From the NCBI GenBank assembly GCA_019188255.1, contig JAETXT010000004.1:4340001-4404000 (forward strand): a DNA stretch of 64,000 nucleotides, read 5' to 3'. Both the position numbers and the translations under genes were made by a program. The stretch comes from Verticillium longisporum (taxonomy: Eukaryota; Ascomycota; Sordariomycetes; Glomerellales; Plectosphaerellaceae). Of the stretch, positions 43,047 through 55,163 are shown in pieces (positions within the stretch are counted from its first letter, which is position 1; every line of letters starts with the position of its first letter). Under the pieces are notes generated by a model that worked only from the letters and a program-made list of their open reading frames with translations, was not told where the DNA came from and ran no database searches.

Positions 43047-44410
43047 TTACTGCTGAAGTTCCTCCCATTGCACACCACACCATTCCTCCAGGTATCCAGC
43101 CTCTCCCTCCCCAACGGTCCTTTCCTGGCAGTCTGCCTCGCACACGCCAACGATGATCGTGCCCCAGTCCATACCTTCAAGTCCCAGCTCTTCTGATTCG
43201 AGCTCAGTGATGGCCTGTGGCGTCAACTGCACCTCAAACACCCTCCCGGCACCGCAGTTACCGCATCCGGGCATGCCGCTTCGACCCACAGCTGCAGCTG
43301 CGGTGAGGACTTTACCAACAGCATCCTTCTTGGAGTAGATCAGTGGCTGACCGCCAAATTCATATCTGATCGACTGGTCCGGGTTTTGCGCCAGGCGATC
43401 CGCGAACTTTTGGAAAATGGCGTCCATAGAAGACTCGAAAACCTCCTTATCCATACCTGATCCGGGGCCTGAATCAGCAGTGGCATCGTCAACATCCATG
43501 CTCACATTCTGCGGCACAGCCGGTGCCTCGGGCTCCAGGATCTCATAGTCTGCTTCAGCAAGGTAAGAAACAGGGTAAGGTTTCGGCAGCCTCGCGGCCT
43601 GTGGCCAGGGTTCAGGGGCAGGGGGAGGCCCGACAGGCTTTTGTGTGTTGTTGAGGGACAGGGTTTCGGCAAAGGTTTTGGAGAGTTCCTTGGGCGTCAC
43701 CTCCTCAGCCTTGGGAGGTTCTGCCTTGGGCGCATCGGGCTTCGGCGCCGCAGGCGCAGAGGCGAAGGGGTTCGATGGTCCGGAGCTGAAAGGGTTGGCA
43801 CTGGCGCTCGCGCTCGCGCTGTTACTGCTGAATGGATTCGCGGATGAAGCGAAGGGGTTGGCGCTCGATGCGCCTGGCTTGGCACCGAAGAGGGCTTCTC
43901 CCAACCCAGGGCCGTCGTTCTTTGGTTTGCTGGCCTCGGCCTTCTTCCTAGCGTCCTCGGCTGCTTTCGCTTCTTTCACGAGTGCGGCAGAGGCAGCAGC
44001 CTCTTTTGATATTTTTGTACCTCGGACAGCGCGGATACTGCCTTGCTTGCGACGGCAGGCCTGTTTCCGGCAGGAGAAAACGTAGAGGCGACGGTCGTGG
44101 CCAGGGAACTTCTCGGGGAGCTCGCCGTTCAGCTGGAGAAGAAGAACCATCATCTCGTTGCACACCTTACATCTTGCAAGGCTGGCAGAAGGCGCTACAT
44201 CAGGGTTGAGCCATTCCTGCGTCAGATGGTTAGAATGTTTGTTTGGTTGGGCGCATTGACATGGAGGGGTAAAGCTAAACCTACTGGGGAGCCGCCCAAA
44301 CGACTGATAGAGTCTTCGCCTGCGTCTTTGGATGCGTAGCCGAGAAGAACGCTGGTTTCAGTGAATGACTTGGCGTCATCGACGTCGGAATCACTGTCGT
44401 ACGAAGGCAT
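43047..44410 (-). CDS. PDCD2/Tsr4 family ribosome biogenesis protein
   Basis: Exons 44410-44285 and 44216-43047, 68 bp intron (GTAGGT...CAG), 431 residues. Starts MPSYDSDSDVDD; the N-terminal part has VLLGYAS and GGSPEWLNP across the splice junction and Cys pairs (CKVCNEMM; FSCRKQACRR) of the degenerate MYND-like region. A low-complexity middle holds repeated NPF motifs (ANPFASSANPFSSN), possible EH-domain ligands. The PDCD2_C domain follows (QKFADRLAQNPDQSIRYEFGGQPL; CGNCGAGRVFEVQLTPQ; WGTIIVGVCEADC). Yeast Tsr4 is a dedicated chaperone for ribosomal protein uS5 needed for 20S pre-rRNA processing. Confidence 0.93.
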
Positions 44411-44948
44411 TTTGCTTCTATAGTCTTCCCCAGTTAGTTGGCTGCTGGGATTGTCGCGCCGCGGGGCTCTGAATTTTTGCTTCTGAGGGACCTGAAGTTG
44501 TCTTTGGCGCGGGGCTTATCTTATCAATGCTACGGCGCTCTAGTGCAACCCGAAGTACGTTTGACAAGCTATCCTGTCCTTTGTACTAAGGTACCTACGT
44601 GACTATCATGACAAGAATCGTTCCCTGTGTTTTCAAGGACCAGCAGAACATGACGTTACTTGGCAGTTGGCTTGCTCGCAATGTCTTTTCTGAGTGCTCC
44701 TAAATTGATATCGTGGGCAGCAAATGAACCGTAACGGGTGGATGAACCAGGCGATCGGTGCCCTCGTCAGTGCTGGGGCCACACTTGTTTCGCTCTTCAA
44801 CTTCAAGTACATCGCTTCGACTTGTCCCATGTGCGATTTAAAGCTCGTGAAGCACATGAAGGATATCATTCCAGGGTCGACTCGTCTAAAGTACAGCGCC
44901 TTTTTATCTATCATGCCAGACCTGTGAAACTCGTACCCATCATCTGGT
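44411..44948. other. Intergenic between PDCD2 and CCT6 genes
   Basis: 538 bp; promoter of the PDCD2-type gene and 3' region of CCT6, both transcribed to the left. No additional gene supported. Confidence 0.5.
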
Positions 44949-46803
44949 TTACTGCTCGGGGCCATCCATGCCAGGGCCAGGGCCAGCTTGCCTGACCATA
45001 TGCCTAGCCTTGAGGAGCTCGTCACAAAGCAGAAGGTTCGAGGCGATGCTGGAGCTTGACGCAACGCAGTTGCGAAGCACACGGAAGGAATCGAAGATAC
45101 CCTCGAGCTCAGGGTCCATCGACTTACCAGTCGACAAATCCAGACCAACAACCTCGCCGTTGATGCACTGGTCACGCATGTCCGCAACTTAAATTGCAAA
45201 TTAGTTATGTCATCTCCTTCCGTACAGAAAACTTGACTTACGAGCATCCTGCACGTCATGGCCGGCGTTGGCAGCCAGGGTCTTGGGAATGATGAGGAGG
45301 GCGTCCGCGAACGCTTCAACACCAAACTTGCTCTTGCCCTTCACCGTCTTGAGGAAGTCATGACTCTTGAGGTGCTCGGCGCACGCAACCTGGAAAGCGC
45401 CACCGCCGGGAACCACGCTCTTGTCGACAATCATGTTATAAACGCTACGCAGACCGTCGCGGACGGCATCCGTAATCTGAGTGATGGTGTGTGCGTTGGG
45501 TCCCTTGATCAGGAGCGTGACGGACTTGGGGTCCTTCACCTCCTCGATGAAGGTGTACTTCTCCTCGCCAAGCTGCTGCTCATAAACGAGACCAGCCCAG
45601 CCGAGGACGTCGGGGGTAAGGTCATCCACGCTGTTCTGAGCAATACCGCCGCAAACAAGCTGGAGCCTCTCCATGTTCCTCCTCTTCGCGCGGCGCAGGG
45701 CTAGGATGCCGTTCTTCGCCAGCACATCAAGAGACAGGGGATCAATACCCTTCTGGTTGACAATAACGAAGCTCTTCTTTGGGTCATTGCCGCAGACCTC
45801 CTTCTTTAGCTCCACAATCTTCTTGAGCTTCGAGTCCACAAACCGGCGCTCGCTCTCGACAAGCTTGTCCCTCTGGTCCGCGCTAGAGTAGTAGAAGCCC
45901 GAGTTGATCTCCGACTTCTCGTACTCCAAGCTGACATTCATAGTCAAAATGAAGGCATTCTCGAGACGCTTGGGCATGTCGGGGTGTCTGGCGCCGTGGT
46001 CGAGGGCGAGGCCCTTGATAAGCTGGGTATCGGATCCTGACCTGTGCTGCATCTTCATGATCTCAACCATGTGCAGATCGGGCTTAGCGGGAGCCTCGTA
46101 GATGGAAAGCACCGCATCGACAATGGCGGGTGTCAGCCTGGTGGCCAGAGTGGGGTTGAGTTTGGTAGCCAGCGAGGTGCGGGCGACGTTGAGGCACAGC
46201 TCACGGTCGACCTCCTTAGGAAGCTTAAAGTCTTCGAGGAACTTGAGAGCCTCATTCTTGGCGATCTCGAAACCATCAGTGATGACGCGCGGGTGCAAGC
46301 CTTCGGATATGTATCGGTCGGCCTGCTTGAGGAGCTCTCCAACGAGCAGCACCACTGAGGTAGTACCATCACCGCAAATATCGTCTTGCGCGGTGGCGGC
46401 GCGAGCGATCATGACGGCAGTCGGGTTCTGTATTTGCATCTCGCGAAGTAGGACGTTGCCATCCTTTGTGAGCTTGATCTAAAGGACCAAGGGATTAGCG
46501 GATTCTCAGGGGCGGCGGGGCGTAGGTCGAGATGTACTTGTCCGGAGCCGTCGACGAGCCTGTGTACTGATTAGCAAAACGCTACCATGTTGAAGTCGGC
46601 AATACGAACATCTTGATGGTGCCGAGAGGGCCGAGGTTGGACTTCAGGACATCCTGGAGGCCCTCTCCTGCGCTGATGTTGACCTTCAGAGCTTCACCCC
46701 GCCGCTACGACTGATTAGCAAAGCAGGTTAGACAGAGGCGAAAGGGGAGGATATGACTGACTCTGGACTCGGCCTTGGGGTTCAAAAGTTGTGCGGCAGA
46801 CAT
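44949..46803 (-). CDS. CCT6: Chaperonin CCT zeta subunit
   Basis: Subunit of the cytosolic TRiC/CCT ring that folds actin, tubulin and WD proteins. Five exons: 46803-46762, 46704-46610, 46559-46538 (22 bp), 46478-45242 and 45187-44949; introns of 57, 50, 59 and 54 bp, the first with donor GTCAGT. The total is 544 residues, standard for CCT6. The start [20 protein letters not shown], the [25 protein letters not shown] segment spread over exons 2-4, and the ATP site ([15 protein letters not shown] with catalytic Asp) match the family, as does [10 protein letters not shown] near the C-terminus. The tiny exon 3 codes MLVDGSGQ and is easily missed by gene predictors. Confidence 0.95.
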
Positions 46804-47270
46804 GTTGGGCAGTTGTGGGATGCGATGTCGAGGTTGGTGTAGTCGCAATAAGCTCGTACAGATTGTCGACGTTGGGTAGGTGGCACTTCCGGCGTGGTTG
46901 ACCCATGTGTGGAAGCTCCAAAATGCGGGAACTTTTTTCTGCCTTGCGGTTGAGGGCGGTCAGTGGGCTACAGAAGGCTCCAACAGATTCGACCGAAACT
47001 CGGTGAATGATGGGTGCTCGGTGAGCACGGCACGTGACTTCGTGCCGTGACGCGACATGCAGGGTCCATTGACCCCCACAATAGCTCTCCCTGTACCTCC
47101 CAGTCGTCGTGGCCCCTTTAAACCAGCATCATCACAGACAGCTTTGCTGACTTCTTTCATCAGCCAGCTTCGTGTCGAAGGACTGTGTTTTAAGCAGCCA
47201 TCAAAACCCGATTCTTGTCACTCCTTAGTATCTGAATTTATTTAACTGCTTCTCGTAACCCCACGACGCC
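46804..47270. promoter_or_regulatory. Divergent promoter of CCT6 and prenylcysteine oxidase genes
   Basis: 467 bp between two start codons reading away from each other. No gene or clear operator seen. Confidence 0.45.
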
Positions 47271-49207
47271 ATGTTCTGGAAGCTCTCTACGGTCCTTTCG
47301 GCCTTCAGTTTAACTGCCCCCGCAGCTGACGTCGTTGAAAATGGGGGCGTCAAGCAGGTTGCTATCATTGGTTCGTGATGTCCTTCACTCATCTCATAAC
47401 TCATACCAGCCAAGCCTTGTTGCTGCGTTTGTGTCACAAGGCCTCTATGTCACGTTCTGTTCCTGTCTTCCAAGGGTCCTATGAAGATGAAGCATACTAG
47501 CCAGCGCGCGACCTTGGCGTAACTGACATGAGTCTCAGGTGCTGGTGCCAGTGGATCTGCGGCGGCTTACTATCTCAACAAATTTGCCGAAGAGGATGGG
47601 TCTCTTGTGAACATAACCGTTTTCGAGCGAACGGATCGAATCGGCGGCCGAACACTAACCGTCAATGCCTATGACAGCCCCAGCGAGCCCATCGAGCTCG
47701 GAGCTTCAATCTTCGTTGACGCTAACTACATTCTGATTAATGCAACCCGCGAATTCAACCTTGCACTCAAGGACCCCGAGTCCGGTAGTGGCGAGACGTT
47801 GGGCATCTGGGACGGCGACAAGTTCGTCTTCACCCAGGATGATCGCTCTTGGGGCTGGTGGAACTTGGCCAAGCTTTTCTGGAAGTATGGAACTGTCCCT
47901 TACAAAGCGCAGAATCTCGTCAAGTCTACCGTTGCTGCGTTTCTCCAGATCTACGAAGCACCTCACTTCCCTTTTCAGTCTCTCACCCAGGTGGCACAAG
48001 ACTTGGGTCTTCTCAAGATCACCGGCATCACTGGAACCCAGTTTCTTGCCGAAAATGAGGTCTGTATCACTGAACTCGAACTTGAGGCTTGGTTACTCAT
48101 CGTGATGTAGATTTCTGAACAATTCTCTCGCGAAATCATGCAGGCTGCAACTCGCGTGAACTACGCGTCCAACCTCCCCTACATTCACGGCCTTGAGACT
48201 ATGGTAAAATGCACAGTCATAGTTATTGCGCAGCCGTACTGACTGTTCCCAAGGTTTCAATGGCTCCAGAGGGCGCCTCACAGGTGGTCGGCGGCAACTG
48301 GCAGATCTTCAGCAGCATGCTGGAGCACAGCAACGCCACGGTCTACCAGCAGACGTCGGTCGCATCGATCACCCTCAAGAACCAGACGGACCAGGCTGCG
48401 CCAGCAAAGTACCTTATCTCAACTAAAGCCACGGGATCTAGCGCAGAGACGGCAAAGCTGCACCAAACAGCCTTCGACAACGTGGTTATTGCAACGCCTT
48501 GGCAGTTCGCTGACATTGACGCCGAGAGAGATGTCCTGAAGACCATCGACAGCATCCCTTACACGCGACTGCATGTCACTCTCTTTTGCTCGCCATTCCT
48601 GCTGTCACCTACTTACTTTGGCTTGCCGGCTGACTCGAAGGCGCCTGATACGGTTCTCACCACGCTTGGAAGCGAGGAACTCCCCAAACCTGGATCTGCT
48701 GGTGCTGGCAAGGCTGGCTTCTATTCTATCAGCACCTTGAGGACCATCGTCAACCCAAAGACGTTGAAGGAGGAGTTTGCATACAAAATCTTTTCGCCCG
48801 CAGAGCTGACCCCAGAGTTCTTGTCCGCCCTTCTTGGTGTCAAGGTGCCTGATACTTTTGTTTCGGAGCAGAAGGAGGCCGTTGAGGGTGAGGCAGTTAC
48901 TGTGGATCCTATTTCGTGGTACTACCCCCATGCGTTTCACTCGTACCCTATGGAATATCCTCGCATTACCTTCCAAGAGCCGGCGCTCGGCAACGGGCTA
49001 TACTACACTTCAGGCATTGAGAGCTTCATCTCTACCATGGAGACCAGCGCTCTAATGGGCAAGAACGTTGCCAGGCTCATTGCAGATGAGCTCGTGGCTG
49101 ATGCCGAGAAGAATGTGCTTGAGGCTCCTGCTGTCGAGAACAAGGCCGAGGATCCTGTGCAGGAAGTTCTTGGAGTGGCTGACGAGGTGTTCCAGCAAGA
49201 GCTCTGA
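47271..49207 (+). CDS. Prenylcysteine oxidase (PCYOX1 family)
   Basis: FAD-dependent thioether oxidase that breaks down farnesyl- or geranylgeranyl-cysteine in the lysosome/vacuole or secretory system. Exons 47271-47370, 47539-48059, 48111-48203 and 48254-49207, introns of 168, 51 and 50 bp; 555 residues. Signal peptide MFWKLSTVLSAFSLTAPAA. The Rossmann FAD motif VAIIGAGASGSAAAYYL is created across intron 1, followed by FERTDRIGGRTLTV. The prenylcysteine lyase domain follows, with LPYIHGLETM joined across intron 3 and MAPEGASQVVGGNWQIF. Several N-glycosylation sequons (NATREF, NATVY) fit a secretory protein. Splice junctions all keep phase. Confidence 0.9.
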
Positions 49208-49874
49208 ATCCCAGATCGCGATGCTTGTAATCTTTGAACATTTATAATCCGTGGCGTTTAGTCCTACAGTTTTACATCATCTGCATTACTTGGCTATCTA
49301 ATAAGGAAGCGGGAGGCCAAACCCGGCTGGAAATCACGACAGTTGATGTTTAAAAGTGCAGTTCCACCTCAAAATGTTGCAGAACGTGTGTCTCCAACTT
49401 CGCTGCAAAGCAAAGGCAACAGGACTTCATGTAAGTTTGAAGCTGTCCACCATGACATAACTGTCTTACACAGACACAGGTACCAGGATGGGTAGGCAGA
49501 CGAGATGGTCCGTGCCGTGTTAGACGGGAACAGACGTGGCATGTGATGCACGTGATCGTAGCACGCTAGGCAGCCGGAATGTGGCGAAATCTGGTCACGC
49601 ACCGCCACAAGGTTTACCCCTCCAACCAAAAAACCAACAGTGTTTATTATGACGCAGCAGGCTTCTCCCACACGGTTCTTGCCGCAGATCAGTGATACCT
49701 CTCTCCCGTCACAAGTCGACCACGTCGCGGCCTGCCGTCTGGAAGGTGCTTGCTCTTTGTTCCTCGCCAACATCGACAAGAAAGAGACAGGAGATCTCTG
49801 ATCTGGGCATGCGAGTTTGACCTACAAACTCTGCTTCTCCCAAATTCCACACCACAGCCTCACCACCCTCCATC
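49208..49874. other. Intergenic between prenylcysteine oxidase and VID27
   Basis: 667 bp containing the terminator of one gene and the promoter of the next, both on the plus strand. No supported gene. Confidence 0.5.
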
Positions 49875-52519
49875 ATGTTTGTCCTCAGAAACGGTACGTT
49901 GCCCCGCATCGAATAACAGCACCCAGTTCGCAACCTCCCCCTCTTGTTGGCGCCAACCCGTGGTTGCTGTAGCAGTCGCGATTTCGCTCCGCCCCCAAGA
50001 TCCCATTTCCTCCGTCAGCCCATTTCTCCAGACTTTCTTTCTATCTCAGTCACGAAGTCTATCATCACTAACTCTGTGCACATTCAGTTGGCAAACTCAT
50101 CTTCGGATCTACAAGCCAAGAATCGTTGATCGAACTGCCGCAAGGCCAGCTGTACCTCGTCCGACCTCTGTCACCCAAGGGCTACTCAGAACTCATCTTT
50201 AAAGACGCAACGGCACAAATTCGACGTACCGGCCAAGACTTCCAATACCAACTAGTGATCCAGAGAGTCTACGAGGAAGGCGAGGCTGAACTACTAGCTG
50301 AAGAAGAAGGAGAGGACGCCGAGATTGACGCGCTGTCTGCCGAACGAGACGAGAAGACATTTCTGCTCGACGAAGCCCTCCACTTCCGCGTCGAGATTCG
50401 TGAAGGGTCCGAGAAGGTTATCGCTTGGCGGGATCTCAACGGCGATACGGGTGACGTCTTCGAGTTTGTTTGCGATAACAGCGTTTCTACTGCGCAAGCC
50501 GAATCCTTCGAGCGCATCGCCAAGGAGTGCCAGTACGAACGCAAATACCGGAAGCCACACACAACCGCCTCCAACGACGACTTCCGTCAGTTCGAGTTCC
50601 ACGACGAGCCCGCTATCCCGCCTGCGAGCCCTCTGCATAGCCCCGTTCTAACCCGCTCGATTGAGCCTTCCGACAGCATGTTCCGCACCAGTCGCAACTC
50701 GGCCAACACGGCCGCCCAGCGTGAACAGACCCCGCCTCCGGCTGCTGAGAAGGCAAAGAAGGAACCTGGCCCGCCAGCTTTCTGTGCCGAGGCGCCAGAG
50801 GCGCTTACGACGTATGCGGCTGAAAACGCAGAGCTTCACTTTTACGATTTTGTCTCGGGATCGTTCGTACAGCAGGACGCCTCCGTTGTCGCAATTGTCA
50901 CGGAGGTCGGCAAGTGGCAGTATTGGCTACAGGTTGAGGGCAAGGATCGTGATTGGCTCGGAATACCCATCGTTGCTGACATCAATCCGGTCTTCAACTT
51001 TGAATTCCTTTCCTTCATCTTTAATCAGTTTACTCCCGACGGCTCGGCGTACTCGTGGCTCCTTCGCTTCAAGGATCAACCTACCCTGGAACGTTTCCAG
51101 GAAGGTCTGCTTCGCTGTCTCTGGGAGCAACTGAACGAGACGAAATGGGAGAAAATTAAGGAGCGTGAGCAGGAATATGTCACCGACGCATTCAACGACC
51201 TCCAAATGGAAGACACCCCTGAAGAGGAGGAAGAGGAAGAAGAGGAGGCGGAAGAGCCTGAGTATGAGGATGCCGACCCTGGTCAGCAAAGCGAACACTA
51301 CGACAGCGATGAAGAGGATGAGGACGTTGTCACCAAAGACGAAGACGGCAACGTCAACTCGCAGCTTGCTGTTGGCTACAAGCACGACCGTTCATTCGTT
51401 GTGCGTGGTTCGAAGATTGGCGTATTCAAGCACACAAACAACGACAAGCTCGAGTTCTCGACCAACATCTCCAAAGTTGAGACGCCCAACGGTGTTCTGT
51501 TCAGCCCCAAGAAAGTCATGTTGCACAACGAGGATCGCAACATGATTCTCCAACATCAAACAGACCCCAATAAGCTGTACCGCATGGATCTCGAGTACGG
51601 CAAGGTTGTTGACGAATGGAACGTCCACGAAGATATTCCTGTTGTCACGTTCGCGCCCGAGAACAAGTACGCCCAAATGACGCACGAACCCACTTTCCTC
51701 GGTGTCTCTCACAATGCACTCTACCGCATCGACCCTCGTCTATCGGGTGACAAGCTTGTGGAATCGCAGCTGAAGCAATATGCCTCCAAGAACCAATTTT
51801 CCGCCATGGCGACGACCGAGAAGGGACACATAGCCGTGCCCTCCAACAAGGGCGACGTCCGTCTCTTTGATCGTCTCGGAATCAACGCCAAAACACATAT
51901 CCCGGCTCTTGGAGAGGCCATCATTGGTCTCGACGTCTCCGCGGACGGCCGCTGGGTGCTCGCCACATGTAATACGTACATTCTGCTCATCGACGCTATG
52001 CAAAAGACGGGCAAGAACGAGGGCAAACTCGGCTTCGAGAAGCCCTTCGCTGCCGCCGATAAGCCGCAGCCGCGCCGTCTCGCGCTCACGCCCGAGCACG
52101 TTGCGCAATTCTCGCACGAGACGGGCAAGCCGGTGCGCTTCACGCCCGCGCGCTTCAATGCCGGCGAGGGCGTTGAGGAAACGAGCATCATCACGGCCAC
52201 GGGCCCGTACATCATTGAATGGAATCTTAAGAAGGTGCTCCGCGGCGCCAAGGCGCCGTACCTCATCAAGAGGTACACCGAAGACGTCAAGGCCGACGAC
52301 TTCCAGTTCGGCACCGACAAGAACGTCATTGTCGCGCTGCCGAACGAGGTCAACATGATTGGCAAGGGCGGGCTCAAGCGGCCCACACGCGAGAGCATCG
52401 CTGGCGACTTTGCACGGCTCCGCGTGTCGGGCGGCCGGAAGAGCTCGGGTCGCATCGGCACGCCGAGGAGCGGGCGGTACAAGCTTGGTCGGGATGAGGT
52501 TGTCAACTCGCCGTACTAA
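49875..52519 (+). CDS. VID27: Vid27 family protein
   Basis: Exons 49875-49893 (19 bp) and 50088-52519, 194 bp intron (GTACGT...CAG with CACTAAC); 816 residues. The spliced N-terminus MFVLRNVGKLIFGSTSQESLIELPQGQLYLVRP is the conserved Vid27 start. A PH-like domain spans about residues 230-400. A Glu-rich acidic linker (PEEEEEEEEEAEEPEYED) precedes the C-terminal Vid27 beta-propeller (about 450-770: SFVVRGSKIGVFKHT, GVSHNALYRIDPR, GLDVSADGRWVLATCNTYILLID). Yeast Vid27 is a cytoplasmic protein linked to vacuolar import and degradation of gluconeogenic enzymes; its molecular role is unclear. The C-terminus is basic and Ser/Arg-rich. Confidence 0.95.
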
Positions 52520-53215
52520 GGGACTGAATGGGTGGGGGATGATTTGGGATGATTTGCTCAAGGTTGTGGAAAGATGGAGTTAGCTCTGGTGACGGTTGGG
52601 CTTTGGCTTGACTGCTTGATCATTGACTTTGGGTTAGTTGATGCGCTTTTGGACTGGTGTTGTTTTGTGGTTTGGGGGCGGGATCTCACTTCTTTGCCTC
52701 TTCTTTTCTGATACTTATTTTCTCTTTCTTTTTTCTTTGTGTTTTGTCTGGCTGAGATACCTTTGCGGTCCCATAACGTGGTTTGGTGACGAGAACATGA
52801 GAATCGAGTTTCAGGACTGGGTTTCTGTGCTTCTTTTGTGATTTACGAACGACCTACAAGTTACGAAGTGTGGCATGCTTTGCTTTGATAAGGTTCAGCC
52901 AAGGGGCCCACGTGGGCTTTTCATTTAAGGTCATGGTTGACTGGGGAGGCATCACACGCAATCACAGATCAGTAAAGAGTCAATTTGAACGAGGGATGAA
53001 GACACGAGTTAACAGACTACCCTATGGAGTGAAATCCTCGTATCACATAAAAGATAAAACGAGGATATACAACGTTTGAAAAAAAAAACTGAAAAAAGGA
53101 AGGAAAACCGTACAACGCCCTGCTTCGTGATGCGCCCGTCCCGCGCTCGTCATGTCTATCTTTCGCAAGGCCTGCTAGCGTCAGCCTTGCCATTTTCCTC
53201 TCGTCCCGCCGTCAG
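52520..53215. other. Convergent intergenic spacer
   Basis: 696 bp between the 3' ends of VID27 and the trehalose synthase gene. T-rich tracts at about 52690-52740 and an A-rich tract near 53075-53105 are likely 3' UTR elements. No gene. Confidence 0.5.
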
Positions 53216-54793
53216 TTACGCAGCCTCCTTTTCGGCTTCCGCCTTGGCGTCCTCGCTGTTGAAGATGCCCTCGACGGCGCCCTTGACGGCCTGGGCGCCG
53301 GCGGCGACGCTGCCGGCGACGTTGCCAATGGCCTTGGGCTGGTGGGTCGCGTCGGAGGAGAGGCGGGTCATTTCGTTGACGAAGGACTGGCCCCACCAGG
53401 CCGAGGTGTACTTGAAGACGTAGCGCTCGAGCTTTTTGTAGTTGGCCTCGCGCTGCTCGGGGGACATGGTGACGGCGTCGTGGAGGGCGTTGGCGAGCTC
53501 CTCGGTGTTCCAGGGGTTGACGATGAGGGAGCCGGAGAGGGACTGGGCGGCGCCGGTGAACTCGGAGAGGACCATGACGCCGTGACGCTCGCGCTGCGTG
53601 GCAATGTACTCGTACGAGACGAGGTTCATGCCGTCGCGGGTCGAGGAGACGAGGCAGACGTCCGAGACGGCGTACAGGGCCGTCAGCTCCTCGAAGGAGA
53701 CGGACTGGTGGAGGAAGTGGATCGGCATAAACTCAATGGTGCCGAAGCGGCCGTTGATGCGGCCGACGAGCTCGTTGACGACGGCGCGGAGGTTCTGGTA
53801 CTCCTCGACGTCCTGGCGCGATGGGATCGCCACCTGAACGAGGACGATGCGGCCGATCCACTCGGGGTGCTCCGTGAGGAAGACCTCGAGGGCGTGGAGC
53901 TTCTGGGGCACGCCCTTGATGTAATCGAGTCGGTCGACACCGACGATGAGCTTGACGCCCTCAAACTTGCGCTTCAGGGCCTCGATGCGCTTCTGGACGA
54001 CGGGCTTCTGGAGGCCCTCGACAAACTTCTCGGGGTCGATGCCGATGGGGAAGGCACCGACAGTGACGAAGCGGCCCTTAAACTCGACTCCGTTGGGTGT
54101 CGTCGGTGTTGAGAGAATGCGGGAGCAGCTGGACAGGAAGTGACGAGCATAGTCGTACGTGTGGAAGCCGATGAGGTCGCAGTGAAGGAGGCCGGCGAGA
54201 AGGGCCTCGCGCACAGGCAGGATACGGTAGATTTCAGAGGAGGGGAAGGGTGTGTGCAGGAAGAAGCCAATCTTGACATTCTTCTTGGCGTTTCCCATCT
54301 CCTCACGCAGCATCTCGGGCAACAGCATGAGGTGATAGTCGTGGACCCAGATCAGATCGCCGTCCTGGACGTCCTTGATGACCGTCTTGGCGAAGAGGCG
54401 GTTGACCTCTTGGTACGCAGCCCAGGCGCTCTCGTCAAAGGTAATCTCGCCGGGGTGGTAGTGGAAGAGGGGCCAGAGGATCGAGTTGGAGAAGCCGTTG
54501 TAGTGGCGGTCGGCGAGGTCGTCGTCGACGAAGACGGGGTGGGCGCCGTACTCGTCCTTGAGGCGCTGCTTCATGCCAGCGACTTCTGCCTCGGGAACCT
54601 CGAGGCCAGGCCAGCCGTACCACTGGAAGCTCGTGGTTTTGGACAGACCGCTGAGGCCAGTGACGAGACCGCCGGAAGACATGGAGAATTGATAGTTGCC
54701 ATCTTCCTCGCGCTTGATGGTGATGGGCAAACGGTTCGACAGCAGGAGGAGACGACCGGGCGGAGCGGCGTCTTGCTCGAGGAGAGCAGGCAT
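53216..54793 (-). CDS. TPS1: Trehalose-6-phosphate synthase
   Basis: Glycosyltransferase family 20 enzyme joining UDP-glucose and glucose-6-phosphate, the first step of trehalose synthesis in the cytosol; important for stress tolerance and glycolytic control. One exon, 525 residues, start at MPALLEQD (54793); the longer open frame upstream has no homology. Visible features: LLLLSNRLPITIKR, the GGLVTGL loop that binds glucose-6-phosphate, WYGWPG, DLIWVHDYHLMLLP, IGFFLHTPFPSSEIYR, VDRLDYIKG with the Arg/Lys that contact UDP, and DGMNLVSYEY. There is no phosphatase domain, so this is the Tps1 subunit. The C-terminal Ala/Glu-rich tail is variable. STRE-like elements lie upstream. Confidence 0.96.
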   Translation of the reverse strand: MPALLEQDAAPPGRLLLLSNRLPITIKREEDGNYQFSMSSGGLVTGLSGLSKTTSFQWYGWPGLEVPEAEVAGMKQRLKDEYGAHPVFVDDDLADRHYNGFSNSILWPLFHYHPGEITFDESAWAAYQEVNRLFAKTVIKDVQDGDLIWVHDYHLMLLPEMLREEMGNAKKNVKIGFFLHTPFPSSEIYRILPVREALLAGLLHCDLIGFHTYDYARHFLSSCSRILSTPTTPNGVEFKGRFVTVGAFPIGIDPEKFVEGLQKPVVQKRIEALKRKFEGVKLIVGVDRLDYIKGVPQKLHALEVFLTEHPEWIGRIVLVQVAIPSRQDVEEYQNLRAVVNELVGRINGRFGTIEFMPIHFLHQSVSFEELTALYAVSDVCLVSSTRDGMNLVSYEYIATQRERHGVMVLSEFTGAAQSLSGSLIVNPWNTEELANALHDAVTMSPEQREANYKKLERYVFKYTSAWWGQSFVNEMTRLSSDATHQPKAIGNVAGSVAAGAQAVKGAVEGIFNSEDAKAEAEKEAA

Positions 54794-55062
54794 GGTGTGT
54801 GCGTGTTTGTGTCGGATGCTGCTTGGTTTGGAGGCGTGGAAGAGTCGTCTAAATGACAGTTCGTGAGGCAAGAGAGTGGTGGTAATCGAGGTTATAGGGC
54901 GTGGGCCTCGAGTGGTGGGTGGATGCTGGAGCAGAGATGAAGAGGGCTGGACGCAACAGAAGCTGAAGGCGGGCAGTGAAGGCAAGAAAAAGGACGTCAA
55001 GTAGATGGCGGGGAACTTGGTACACCGGGAGCTTGGCCCGGAGCTTATGACGAGATGGATGG

Positions 55063-55163
55063 AGGGGCAGGGCCAGGGGGGGTGCCACTGTGGAATGGTG
55101 GCAGGGGTGCGCCGCTGGGGACAGGCGCCCTGAGAGGGCCTGACGGAGGGGAATCAACAGGGG
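55063..55163 (+). promoter_or_regulatory. Cluster of five STRE-like AGGGG motifs upstream of TPS1
   Basis: AGGGG at 55063-55067, 55075-55079, 55103-55107, 55147-55151 and 55159-55163, that is 270-370 bp before the TPS1 start codon (CCCCT on the gene strand). AGGGG/CCCCT is the stress-response element bound by Msn2/4 in yeast and by SEB-1 in Neurospora, and trehalose genes are classic targets. G-rich composition locally raises chance matches. Confidence 0.55.
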
